DNA of 64,000 nt from Duncaniella muricolitica (GTDB lineage: Bacteria > Bacteroidota > Bacteroidia > Bacteroidales > Muribaculaceae): positions 2,542,001-2,606,000 of the forward strand of contig CP061009.1 in NCBI GenBank assembly GCA_025808375.1, written 5' to 3'. Shown here piece after piece: positions 7,876 through 17,368 of this stretch. Under the pieces are notes generated by a model that did not search any database, had not been told where the DNA came from, and worked only from the letters and a program-made list of their open reading frames with translations. Numbering within the stretch: the first letter of the stretch is position 1; every line of letters starts with the position of its first letter. The position numbers were made by a program, and so were the translations under genes.

Positions 7876-8406
7876 ATTCTTGCACAGGTAGAATTGAGGG
7901 AAATGTTTGACCTCGCGTCCGACCGCAATGTTGGCTGCTATTCGTGCGCACATATGCACCGCCGTTTTACTTGCAACATAGTTAGTTGTTCCTTTCTCTA
8001 TATCAGCCAGAGCATTGCGTAACCAGTCGCATCCCTCCACATTCCAAAATGCACAGTAACCAACCATATAGTTGGCCGCCCACTGTCTGAGGTGCGGTTT
8101 ATATAATAAATCCCGGTCATCGTCAGGCATTACTACAATAGTTCCGGCTCCATTTACAAAGTCAAATGGCAGGATTAATGGTATAGTCACATCTTCTGAC
8201 AGACAAGCACTGACTTCATTGACACTTTCTGCAATAACATCAACATTATTCAGCATAGGCATTTCATCAGAGGGTGATATTATTTGAATGGACTCAAAGC
8301 CCAACTTTTGGAGTTCGGCTTTGATGCTGTCTATAAACTCTATCGCCCCTATAACCGCTATTCGGCAGTCTGCAATAAGGCGTTTTTCTTCGCTTGTCAT
8401 ATTCAT
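7873..8406 (-). CDS. unknown protein, possibly degenerate ThiF/E1-like fold
   Basis: A 177-aa soluble protein with no signal peptide. It starts with a Rossmann-like strand-helix-strand (RIAVIGAIEFIDSIKAELQK, then FESIQIISPSD) and ends with a helix and short tail (IAANIAVGREVKHFPQFYL) that recall the last helix of ThiF/MoeB/E1-like proteins. The glycine-rich nucleotide loop of active E1-like enzymes is absent (GAIEF in its place), so catalysis is doubtful. It is divergent from an outer-membrane barrel gene, and both share a control region with facing -7 boxes and an inverted repeat, which suggests joint regulation. I do not recognise it with confidence. Confidence 0.6.
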   Translation of the reverse strand: MNMTSEEKRLIADCRIAVIGAIEFIDSIKAELQKLGFESIQIISPSDEMPMLNNVDVIAESVNEVSACLSEDVTIPLILPFDFVNGAGTIVVMPDDDRDLLYKPHLRQWAANYMVGYCAFWNVEGCDWLRNALADIEKGTTNYVASKTAVHMCARIAANIAVGREVKHFPQFYLCKN

Positions 8407-8422
8407 AATTGATTTTACACTG

Positions 8423-8536
8423 CAAAATTAGAGCTATCACATCGGGTGTACCATACCCAAAAGTGTATGTTTTCACTGCTAAACGCATTTGTATACTTTT
8501 GGGTATGGCATGAAACTTTCCGAGGTTGTAATTTTG
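8423..8536. promoter_or_regulatory. divergent promoters with a shared operator-like inverted repeat
   Basis: The minus-strand -7 box TAatTTTG is at 8430-8423 and serves the gene ending at 7873; the plus-strand -7 box TAatTTTG is at 8529-8536 and serves the barrel gene at 8557. Between them, CCATACCCAAAAGT (8451-8464) and ACTTTTGGGTATGG (8495-8508) form a perfect 14-bp inverted repeat spaced by 30 bp, a candidate operator for a dimeric regulator acting on both genes. Confidence 0.6.
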
Positions 8537-8556
8537 CCTCAAAAACTCATAATAAT

Positions 8557-10835
8557 ATGTCACAACACTTACTTAAGTCTCTATTTGTAGTTATAATCTC
8601 AGCCATTTCTTCCATTTCTATTCATGGAAGTGACAGGATAATTTATGGACATGTGTCTACAAAAAGTAACGAACCCATAGACGCTGCCGCTATCAAACTA
8701 TTTCTGCCCGATTCTATATTTGTAGCAGGGGCATTAACGGACTCAATCGGGAATTTCAAAATTGAAACATCCCAACACGCCGGATATCTACTGATTGAAT
8801 GTCTCGGATATTCAAGTGAGCAGATAAACCTCAAGAACTCAGACTCAGATGTGAATTTAGGTAATATATATTTGTCCGAAACTATGAATAGGCTGGATGA
8901 AGTTACAGTCATGGCTGATCGAGTCATAAAATCAAAATATGGTCTTATGATATACCCCAGTAAAGATGATCTCAAATTTGCAACTTCAGGCCAAGATGTG
9001 CTCTATAATATTATGATTCCCGGAATCAATGTCAATAGACAGAGTAAAAACATAACCCACATGGGCGAAGAAGTGCCCATATACATAAATGGACGACAGG
9101 CATCATATGCAGAAGTGCAGAATATTCCCGCAAAATCAATCGAAAGAGTGGAATATATCGATGTGCCGTATGGAGTATATGTCACTGATAATATTGCCCT
9201 TAATATTATCACAAAAAAAGAGTCCGGCAGTCTTTACCTTGCCATTGATGGTATGCAAAACATGACATACCAAGAGGGTGCCTATAATGCAATGGCTCAG
9301 CACACGCGCAATAATCTTACGCTCCAGTTTTTCGGTGGATACGAACAATACAACTACAATAACAATCTCGGTACAACAACTGATACATATACCATTGGCA
9401 ATCAGTCCATCGAACAAAAAAGGTTATAGAAAAACAAAATAAAATAAAAGACATCCAATATTTTCAAACACAATTGATTAGCACATCTGACAATAAGTCT
9501 CTTTCCGCAAATCTGACATTCGTCAGAGAGCATGAGCCTAATAATATAACCGTCGAGAATATAAACGATTTTCACGACAATAGGACTATTTTCCGCTCGG
9601 AGAATATCAAGCCATCACTGAAACTTAACGGTGATTTTAAATTGTCCAAAAACCGGAGAATCTCAATATCATGGACGAATACTTACGGTAAGAATAGATA
9701 TTCAAGGCAATATGAACATTCTGATTATAGGACTCACACTGATGTAAACGAAAACCTATTCAAATCTTCCGTTAATGCGAATTTTACGAAACAAATACGG
9801 CGCAATGTTTTAAGCATTGGTCTATTAGATTCATATACAAATAGTAATTCATCGTATCACGGACAATCTGAAAAGCATCAGAATTTAAAGACAAATGAGC
9901 TGATACTGCAATCCGGTCTAATCACAACCTTCAACAAATATCTCATGCTCAATACCCGTTTCGGCTGTTCGTTACTGACTTATCAACTGAAAGAGACCAA
10001 CAGCACCAATCAGATTTATCCACGAATAAACCTTATGTTAAGATATACACCATCTGCAAATAATGTTTTCTCTTTAAACTTTAACACCGGTAATAGTTTT
10101 CCTTCTGTCAATACATTAAATGATGTTGAGCAGTCGGTGAATGAATACATGATAAAAAAAGGGAATCCAGATTTGGAGATGTCTCGTCTGTTTAATACGG
10201 CGGTCACATATAACTTGGTTGCAAAAAAAATTAATCTCCAGATAATGGCAATCAACAATATCTTCACCAACCTTACTCTTCCTTTATATGTGGATTGCGG
10301 TGACAAGATTCTATATACTTTTGACAGCGGCTCCAAACTGATTCAAAATATCGCAGTAGCATCCGGCACTTATTCTGCCTCCAAGCAACTGCGATTTAAA
10401 GGCGAAGTAGCTTATATCCATTCGTCTTTCTCCGGTCGCTATAACAATCATCTCGGGACGCTGCGGGCTTCTTTTGATGCAAATTATATACTGAAAAACT
10501 TTCTATTCAATGTATCCTTTAAGACACCTGAGAGAAATATTTCAAATTCAGGAGTGATTACCAAGGACTTCATTCATTATAATGTAAATGTGAGATACAC
10601 GCTTAATAATTGGCATTTTGAATTGGGAACTGTCAACTTGTTTTCTAAGAAACAACTTTCCGAGCAAATCTATAACAGCTCCGCATACGGAAACCATACC
10701 ACCTACTATGATCGGACTCAGCAATCAAACATATACGTTAAAGTGGCTCTAAACATGAATAAAGGAAAGAAACAAAAAGTAAGAAAAACATCGATTGATA
10801 AATCAATCGATAGTTCTATAATGAAAATACAATAA
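8557..10835 (+). pseudogene. TonB-receptor-like outer-membrane beta-barrel protein, frameshifted
   Basis: The start is the ATG at 8557, which gives a signal peptide (KSLFVVIISAISSISIHG). Next come a carboxypeptidase-regulatory-like domain (IIYGHVSTKSNEPIDAAAIK), a plug-like domain (DEVTVMADRVIKSKYGLMIY, YINGRQASYAEVQNI) and a long barrel rich in alternating aromatic strands, as in the OMP_b-brl_3 group. At about 9415-9420 a run of six A ends the first frame at 9429; seven A would give EQKKVIEKQNKIKD and join it to the second frame, which continues to 10835. The restored product would be about 760 aa. Possible explanations are a sequencing error, a recent mutation, or phase variation at the A tract. 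Confidence 0.75.
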
Positions 10836-10851
10836 CTAATATTATTACAAT

Positions 10852-12212
10852 GATTCGGTAAAATTTGAGGATGTTCAGCCTTGGCTAAGCCGCTAACAGA
10901 GCCAACCGATGATTTATCTTCTGAATTATTTTGAGATGCGGAGATTTTCCGCAAGTCGAAATAATTGTTGAGGCGAGATAAGATTCAAACATGAGCCGTT
11001 TGAACTGCGCTACCGAAAGATCCGGATAATCCTTCCTTATGACCTCTTTGCAGACATTGAGGGCTGTGAAGGAAAGATTGAACGCAAAGTCAAGCCGCTC
11101 CCTGTCCCGGGTCTGCTGTGACTGAAGTCCGGTAAACTGCTTGGCATCGCGTATGCCGAACTCAATCTGAAATCGGGTGCGGTAGAAACCGATGATCTTT
11201 TCAGGCCTCATGTTGGTGTCGGTAGAGAAGTAAAGAAGAGGCTCTGCGTTTTCAACCGGACATACCACGATACGGATGTCGCGTTTCAATGCCCTCGAAT
11301 GTATGACCGCCGTGTGACATCGGTTTTTGTTTCTTTTGGAATCCTCATATATGAATGAAGTGAACACGGACATATCAAGATTGGAGAAATCCACTTTCTC
11401 TCCATACTTTTTCTTTCTGCCGCGTCTTCGCGTGGCGGAGGAATCCGGTATGGCCAGATACCTCAGATATGAGTTGGCACGTAATCTCCCGACAAATCGA
11501 AATCCCATGCCAATCACTTCATTTACAAACTCATATTTGGAGAAAAAGGCATCGGCAACCAGAATATCCGTCAGTGAGAGCATCTCTGTCGCCTTTGACC
11601 TGACAAGTGCCACATACCAGTCAAGCATTGACATTTGTTTCTCGGATTCAAGAGTCCTGAAGTTCGGTGACTGGACAGCACCGAGCATCACGCATGTATG
11701 TTTACTCAGACTTATTGCCCCAATTGCCATTATCTCCAGACCGCGTTTCACACGTTGTGCCACCCCTGACCAGAAACGGCCTATGCCATACGTCAGTCTG
11801 CCTGCTTTTGAAATGAACGACGGATCGATTACCACTGCCATGTCATCGGCCGGCCCAAAACAATCCTGCGCCATACATATGTTGACTTTCATCCAGTCTA
11901 CGGATGTTTTGAAATTGGAAGCAAAGGTCTTGGCTGTACGACCGCCATAGCGCGACAGCCTGGTAAAATTGACTTTGCCCGGAATCAACGCTACAGTGCG
12001 TATTGTTAAAATCAGCCAGTTGAGGAACCTTTTGCTCATCTTGGTTGTAGTATTTTCAAATACCGACTTACACCGAAAGGTGAAGTCTTTGAGAATCGCC
12101 AATACGTTCATGGTATAAGAGTTTTATAATGAACGCTTTGGCGATTCATTTGTATTTGACAATTCGACATATTAACTTAAGTTTCAACTACTTCGGTAAT
12201 TTTTACCGAATC
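10852..12212 (-). mobile_element. IS4-family insertion sequence, complete copy
   Basis: Terminal inverted repeats GATTCGGTAAAATTT (10852-10866) and the complement of AATTTTTACCGAATC (12198-12212) bound a 1.36-kb element with one full-length transposase. I see no clear target duplication. A second, truncated copy follows in the same orientation 91 bp away. Confidence 0.8.
10885..12111 (-). CDS. IS4-family transposase
   Basis: A 408-aa DDE transposase. The first Asp is in VVIDPSFISKAG, the second in DILVADAFFSK, and the Glu is in the YREK signature (YRTRFQIEFGIRDAK, spacing Y-2-R-3-E-6-K) that defines the IS4 family. The reading frame is intact from the ATG at 12111 to the stop at 10885, next to the inverted repeat, so the element may be active. 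It is nearly identical to the truncated copy at 12304-13132. Confidence 0.92.
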   Translation of the reverse strand: MNVLAILKDFTFRCKSVFENTTTKMSKRFLNWLILTIRTVALIPGKVNFTRLSRYGGRTAKTFASNFKTSVDWMKVNICMAQDCFGPADDMAVVIDPSFISKAGRLTYGIGRFWSGVAQRVKRGLEIMAIGAISLSKHTCVMLGAVQSPNFRTLESEKQMSMLDWYVALVRSKATEMLSLTDILVADAFFSKYEFVNEVIGMGFRFVGRLRANSYLRYLAIPDSSATRRRGRKKKYGEKVDFSNLDMSVFTSFIYEDSKRNKNRCHTAVIHSRALKRDIRIVVCPVENAEPLLYFSTDTNMRPEKIIGFYRTRFQIEFGIRDAKQFTGLQSQQTRDRERLDFAFNLSFTALNVCKEVIRKDYPDLSVAQFKRLMFESYLASTIISTCGKSPHLKIIQKINHRLALLAA

Positions 12213-12267
12213 TTTGTTATTAAATATGAAACTTATATCCATCATCCCATAATTTCATAGCATTAAG

Positions 12268-13029
12268 TTACCTCAGGTCCTGCACAAACTCGACTATATT
12301 ATCGAAATCCACTTTCTCTCCATACTTTTTCTTTCTGCCGCGTCTTCGCGGGGCGGAGGAATCCGGTATGGCCAGATACCTCAGATATGAGTTGGCACGT
12401 AATCTCCCGACAAATCGAAATCCCATGCCAATCACTTCATTTACAAACTCATATTTGGAGAAAAAGGCATCGGCAACCAGAATATCCGTCAGTGAGAGCA
12501 GCTCTGTCGCCTTTGACCTGACAAGTGCCACATACCAGCCAAGCATTGACATTTGTTTCTCAGATTCAAGAGTCCTGAAGTTCGGTGACTGGACAGCACC
12601 GAGCATCACGCATGTATGTTTACTCAGACTTATTGCCCCGATCGCCATTATCTCCAGACCGCGTTTGACACGTTGTGCCACCCCAGACCAGAAACGGCCT
12701 ATGCCATACGTCAGTCTGCCTGCTTTTGAAATGAACGACGGATCGATTGCCACTGCCATGTCATCGGCCGGCCCAAAACAATCCTGCGCCATACCTATGT
12801 TGACTTTCATCCAGTCTACGGATGTCTTGAAATTGGAGGCAAAGGTCTTGGCTGTACGACCGCCATAGCGCGACAGCCGGGTAAAATTGACTTTGCCCGG
12901 AATCAACGCCACAGTGCGTATTGTTAAAATCAGCCAGTTGAGGAACCTTTTGCTCATCTTGGTTGTAGTATTTTCAAATACCGACTTACACCGAAAGGTG
13001 AAGTCTTTGAGAATCGCCAATACGTTCAT
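12268..13029 (-). pseudogene. IS4 transposase fragment lacking the catalytic Glu region
   Basis: The first about 240 residues match the neighbouring full-length transposase with only a few substitutions (for example Gly for Cys in VNIGMAQ), including both Asp motifs. The frame then leaves homology after KKYGEKVDF and ends in eleven unrelated residues at 12268. The YREK region is absent, so no active enzyme is expected. Confidence 0.85.
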
Positions 13030-13132
13030 ATTGTCTAATGTTTTTATAATGAACGTTTTGGCGATTCATTTGTATTTGACAATTCGATATATTAACTTAA
13101 GTTTCAACTACTTCGGTAATTTTTACCGAATC
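12304..13132 (-). mobile_element. truncated second IS4 copy
   Basis: Near-identical to 11386-12212 of the first copy, including the outer inverted repeat (AATTTTTACCGAATC at 13118-13132), but the distal part of the element is missing beyond 12304. The join to unrelated sequence at 12303 shows a deletion or recombination event. The 91 bp between the copies (12213-12303) carry no gene. Confidence 0.85.
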
Positions 13133-13413
13133 ATTGTATCGGATTCATTGGCAAAAATGGCAGTAACCGCGACAGTCAAAAATGGACAAGCCACTGTAAC
13201 ATTTACCTTTCCTCGCATCACCCAAATCTCTAATCCGAAAGAATCAAAAAATCAGGATATTCTCCGAGTGTGCATTCAAAAGGCTAAGCCGAGTATTTCT
13301 ACTGATTAATGATATGCCATAGCGTGAAATCCATAAATATTTACTATCTTTGTTTCGTCAAGGTTTGTTGCAATTAAGTTGCCTTAAATTTTGTATAAGC
13401 CTTATTGACAGAT
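13133..13413 (+). other. spacer with a 50-codon frame and a promoter
   Basis: After the IS4 end there is a possible 50-aa remnant (13156-13309, beginning MAVTATVKNGQATV) without recognised relatives; it may be the 3' part of a gene cut by the IS. A -7 box TAtcTTTG lies at 13345-13352, about 60 nt before the next gene, and is the likely promoter of the S26-like/ABC pair. Confidence 0.45.
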
Positions 13414-13920
13414 ATGAAAGGATCAGAATCAATATCACATTGTCAGACCTGGAGGGCCGCTGGTTCTGACAGCGTCCGCAACCTCGAGTGGTTTGAGGCT
13501 GTGAATCTGCGTCTTTCAGAAGGTGGAATTGTTAAATTTTCGCCCAAAGGTTTTAGCATGTGGCCTGTAATCCGGCCTGATACAGACACTGTATATATAA
13601 GCAGAACTGCCGAATATAGCCGTTCAGATATTGTGCTTGCTTTTTGCGAACATCCGCGAGGTGTGTTTCTCCATCGTATCTCGCAGGTGCTGCCTGATGG
13701 TGTGATACTTATGGGTGACACCAATCTGTATCAGACCGAAAGGTGCCGATATGCTGATGTGATCGGTAAAATTGTGGGCATAGAGCGCGACGGATATGAG
13801 GTGTCAGGGTCGGTCATGAACCGACTGGCGGCACTTATGCAACGCATGCCGGCACCGATGAGACGTTTGTATGTAAAGTGTTTGAATATGTATTTGAAAA
13901 TCGAGCATTATGGCAGATAA
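13414..13920 (+). CDS. S24/S26-family (signal-peptidase-like) protein
   Basis: About 168 aa. I chose the ATG at 13414 over an upstream TTG at 13405. The Ser-containing box is GFSMWPVIRPDTDTVYI and the second box is VFLHRISQ, followed by LMGDTN. The His in the place of the usual Lys recalls the Ser/His (SipW or ER-type) signal peptidases. There is no clear membrane anchor, so it may act on a cytoplasmic or membrane-associated substrate or be a non-secretory relative. Its last codons overlap the start of the ABC transporter by 11 nt, so the pair is translationally coupled. Such pairs in Bacteroidales often sit in peptide-processing and export clusters; no precursor peptide is visible here. Confidence 0.7.
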   Translation: MKGSESISHCQTWRAAGSDSVRNLEWFEAVNLRLSEGGIVKFSPKGFSMWPVIRPDTDTVYISRTAEYSRSDIVLAFCEHPRGVFLHRISQVLPDGVILMGDTNLYQTERCRYADVIGKIVGIERDGYEVSGSVMNRLAALMQRMPAPMRRLYVKCLNMYLKIEHYGR

Positions 13921-15565
13921 GCGATCGGCATCCATGCGCCACACCATGAGACGCATATGGCAGGAATCGGGCGGCTCGCGACTGCGTGTTGCGACCACGG
14001 CTTTGGCCGGATGTGTCAACGTCGGAGTGTCTCTGCTGTTTGTATGGACCACCAAGTCGATAGTCGATGCAACTGTAGCTCCCGCCCATACTATTCCGAC
14101 AAGCCTTGTGATGTTGCTTGTGGCGTGTCTTTTGTCGCAATTGCTGTTGCCGGCTCTGAGACGCCGGCTTGAGAGTATGGCCTATACGCGATATGCCGAT
14201 AATATGCGCCGCAGGCTGCTGTACCATATGCTGTGTGAACGTTGGAGCGGACGTGGTGCCATGCAGACCGGTGATGCTATGAGTCGTCTGCACGACGATG
14301 TGGCAACTCTTGCATCGCTGACATGCGCCACAGTGCCCTGGATTCTTACCGTGATGTTGCAGCTTGCCGGAGCCTTTGTGTTTCTGACGATACTTGATGT
14401 GAGGATGGCGGCCGCGATAGTGCTCATTATGCCACTGGCCCTGCTCGTGAGCAAAGCATATGTCAGAAGGACTCGTCGTCTTACTGAAAAAATCAGAGCC
14501 GCAGAGAGCGATGTGCACTCATATCTTCAGGAGAGTCTGCGTCATCGCACACTGATTTCGACCATAATGGGGGCAGACAGGCGCACGGCCCAATTTAGCG
14601 AGATGCAGTCAGGCCTGACTGATAAGCTGCTAAAACGCACTTATATATCCATATACTCCAACAGTGCCGTGACAGCAGGATTCATGACAGGTTATACGGT
14701 CGCATTTCTATGGTGTGCCTATGGGCTCTCTACCGAGGCAGTCTCATTTGGCATGATGACCGCGTTTCTGCAACTCGTCTCTCAGGTGCAAAGGCCGGTC
14801 GTTGACCTCGCACGTCGTGTGCCGTCATTCATCAATGCCTCTGTAGCCATAGGTCGTGTCGATGATATACTGTCACGCCCCACCGAGGATTATTCCGCTG
14901 TTCCGGTCAGTATCAATTCCACACCGGGCCTGCGTCTGACTGATTTGTGCTATCGCTATCCCGACGGAGAGGAAATGATACTCAATCATCTGACCCATGA
15001 CTTCGTGCCTGGAAGTATCACTTGCGTGACAGGTGCGACAGGGGTGGGAAAAAGCACTTTGCTCAGAATCCTGCTCGGCCTCGTGGAACCCACTTCTGGC
15101 CGTGCGGAGATATATTACGATGACCGGCAGGAGGCATCGGCCATCACTCCCGGAGCAAGACGCGACATAGTGTATGTGCCGCAGGGCAATACTCTGATGT
15201 GTGGCTCCATACGCGACAACCTACTGATGGCTAATCCGATGGCGACTGATGAAGAGATGCGGCATGCACTCGTTACGGCTGCGGCCGATTTTGTGCTCGA
15301 ACTTCCCGACGGTCTCGATACCAATTGTTTTGAGGGGGGCGGAGGATTCAGCGAAGGTCAGGCCCAGAGAATAGCCATAGCCCGCGGATTACTGAAACAA
15401 GGACACATATTACTATTGGACGAACCGACATCGTCACTTGACCTTGCTACAGAAAGAGAGCTCCTGTCGCGTCTCCGGCAGCATTTCTCGCCAAAGAGCA
15501 CTGTGATTATGGTGACTCACCGTAAAGCGGCTCTGGATTATTGCACCGATGTCATAAACCTGTAG
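13910..15565 (+). CDS. ABC transporter with fused membrane and ATP-binding domains
   Basis: A 551-aa half-transporter: about six membrane segments in residues 20-300 (for example LALLVSKAYV), then an ATPase domain with Walker A GATGVGKSTLL, signature FSEGQAQR and Walker B HILLLDEPTSSLD. The layout fits export-type ABC proteins of the MsbA/peptide exporter kind, acting as a dimer in the inner membrane. No C39 peptidase domain is present, so any leader cleavage would need another protein; the overlapping S26-like gene upstream is an attractive partner (inference). Confidence 0.85.
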   Translation: MADKRSASMRHTMRRIWQESGGSRLRVATTALAGCVNVGVSLLFVWTTKSIVDATVAPAHTIPTSLVMLLVACLLSQLLLPALRRRLESMAYTRYADNMRRRLLYHMLCERWSGRGAMQTGDAMSRLHDDVATLASLTCATVPWILTVMLQLAGAFVFLTILDVRMAAAIVLIMPLALLVSKAYVRRTRRLTEKIRAAESDVHSYLQESLRHRTLISTIMGADRRTAQFSEMQSGLTDKLLKRTYISIYSNSAVTAGFMTGYTVAFLWCAYGLSTEAVSFGMMTAFLQLVSQVQRPVVDLARRVPSFINASVAIGRVDDILSRPTEDYSAVPVSINSTPGLRLTDLCYRYPDGEEMILNHLTHDFVPGSITCVTGATGVGKSTLLRILLGLVEPTSGRAEIYYDDRQEASAITPGARRDIVYVPQGNTLMCGSIRDNLLMANPMATDEEMRHALVTAAADFVLELPDGLDTNCFEGGGGFSEGQAQRIAIARGLLKQGHILLLDEPTSSLDLATERELLSRLRQHFSPKSTVIMVTHRKAALDYCTDVINL

Positions 15566-16040
15566 GCCCGGCACCTTGATAACGCAATCTCCCTGACCAT
15601 AATATGGACCATCACACGGTGTGTTATTTCTACATAACCGGATCAATATCCATATCTGCCGGGCAAGAGGGAAGAATATGGCGATACGAGTTGGCCGGAC
15701 AGAATGGCGGTGACTTAGAGATACCGGCATGAAGCTATAGAATGCTCGCTTTTAACAACGACACCAAATACATACTCTATAATGGCCATCACAACCATAT
15801 ACGTATAGCCTATACCGCCGCCACAACCCTCACCTGGTCTCAGAGTTATCCCAAACTGGAAGATTATAAGAGCTGCCGCAGTCCCGACGCGCGTTACTGC
15901 GGCTCGGCCGAAAGTGTGATCGTCTCGCTGTGTTCGACTTCATACAGCCCCTGCCGCCCTGCCGGCCCATCTTAAGACAAAAAAGGTTCACCGCATATCC
16001 GCAATACTTTATTTGGCATACTTCTGTCGTGGCAAATTCG
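15566..16040. other. 475-bp gap between convergent genes
   Basis: No gene is supported. The frame at 15742-15975 and the opposing frames lack codon structure or family resemblance. I see no strong hairpin with a T-run. Composition is like the flanking genes, so this may be decayed coding sequence. Confidence 0.4.
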
Positions 16041-17327
16041 CTATTGAGACAGGCCGACGGGCAGTGTGACCAGTACGCGGCTGATTTTGGCTCCGTCCAT
16101 GTCTGTGATTTCAAATGTGATATCATGCCACTGACAGCACTCTCCGACAGCCGGGATGTGGCGTAGCTCCTCAAGTAGAAATCCTCCGAGTGTGGAGTAG
16201 GATGCAGGACGATACAGCTCGTCAAGATCAAAATTGTGCAGAAAGTCGTAGAACGAAATCTGGGCGTCGACACTCCATACTCCTTCGACATCGGTAGGTG
16301 CGATGGCCGGAGTCTTGGCGGGAGCCGAAAATTCACCTACAAGGCCGTCAAGAATGTCGCTCGGGGTTATGATGCCTGCTACATCGCCAAACTCGTCGGT
16401 GACCAGAGCAAAATGTACATTCTTGGTCTTGAGCTGATCGAGAGCGTCATACACGCTCATGCTTTCGGGAAAGTATACCGGCTCACTGATAACATTGCTG
16501 AGCTGAAACCCCTGAGAGTCAAGCGTGAGTATCAGTTGCTTCAGGGATACCACTCCGCAGACAGAGCCTTGGGCGCGGTCGCAGAACACCGGGTAGGAGT
16601 TGTGAAGATTTTCCGAAAGTCGGTGCTTGATGTCGGGGACTGTCATATCGAGCCATAAAGCCGAAATATCGACCTTCGGGGTCATGATGGATGATATACG
16701 CAGGTCGCCGAGCATAAGTGTACGCTCCATGATGTCCTGCTCGACTTTACGTACTTCACCGGCGTCGGTGCCGTCCTGAATCAGCGACTTGATTTCATCC
16801 TCGGTCACCGGATTGGCATCGCGTTTTAGTCCGAGCACACTTACGAGTATGCTTGTCGACCTGGACAGAAGCCATACAGCCGGCATGGCTATGACCGATA
16901 GCAGATGCATAGGCCGTGACACTATCTTGGCCACAATATTGGCCGCAGCAAGACCTATGCGCTTGGGCACGAGTTCTCCGACAACAATCGACAGGTAGGT
17001 GACTATAACGACTATAAGCACCTGCCCGATATTTCGTGCAATACTCGGGCGCAGCCCCCACTCCTGAAGAAGCTGCCCCACATCGTCGGCCAACGCCGCG
17101 CCTGAATACAGACCGGTAAGTATGCCGATGAGGGTTATGCCTATCTGTATCGTTGACAAAAAACGGTCCGGATCGGCGGCAAGTTTAAGCGCGGTGGCCG
17201 CCGACTTGCTGCCGCGGCGTGCGTCGGATGTAAGCCGTGACTTGCGCGCCGAGATCAATGCTATCTCCGACATAGAGAATATGCCGTTGAGCAATATGAG
17301 AAGAATGATGATTATAATGTCGCTCAT
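16041..17327 (-). CDS. CNNM/CBS transporter-associated protein (hemolysin family, TlyC/CorC-like)
   Basis: A 428-aa inner-membrane protein. The N-terminal DUF21/CNNM domain (about 1-180) has three to four membrane segments, starting DIIIIILLILLNGIFSMSE. A CBS pair follows (about 205-330, with IMTPKVDISALWLDM and FALVTDEFGDVAGIITPSD), then a CorC_HlyC-type C-terminal domain (about 345-425). Relatives handle Mg2+/Co2+ efflux; the historic name hemolysin is misleading. It begins 41 bp after the P-type ATPase ends, so the two are probably cotranscribed and both concern divalent cations. Confidence 0.88.
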   Translation of the reverse strand: MSDIIIIILLILLNGIFSMSEIALISARKSRLTSDARRGSKSAATALKLAADPDRFLSTIQIGITLIGILTGLYSGAALADDVGQLLQEWGLRPSIARNIGQVLIVVIVTYLSIVVGELVPKRIGLAAANIVAKIVSRPMHLLSVIAMPAVWLLSRSTSILVSVLGLKRDANPVTEDEIKSLIQDGTDAGEVRKVEQDIMERTLMLGDLRISSIMTPKVDISALWLDMTVPDIKHRLSENLHNSYPVFCDRAQGSVCGVVSLKQLILTLDSQGFQLSNVISEPVYFPESMSVYDALDQLKTKNVHFALVTDEFGDVAGIITPSDILDGLVGEFSAPAKTPAIAPTDVEGVWSVDAQISFYDFLHNFDLDELYRPASYSTLGGFLLEELRHIPAVGECCQWHDITFEITDMDGAKISRVLVTLPVGLSQ

Positions 17328-17368
17328 AGAGGTTGACGAGAGGTTGTGTTAGAGAGAGGGTAATGGTG

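Noticed and set aside
10842..12222. Target-site duplication around the full IS4 copy
   Set aside because: The flanks (TTATTACAAT and TTTGTTATTA) do not match as a direct repeat.
15742..15975. 77-codon frame between convergent genes
   Set aside because: Unusual composition, no ribosome-binding context and no family; left as non-coding.
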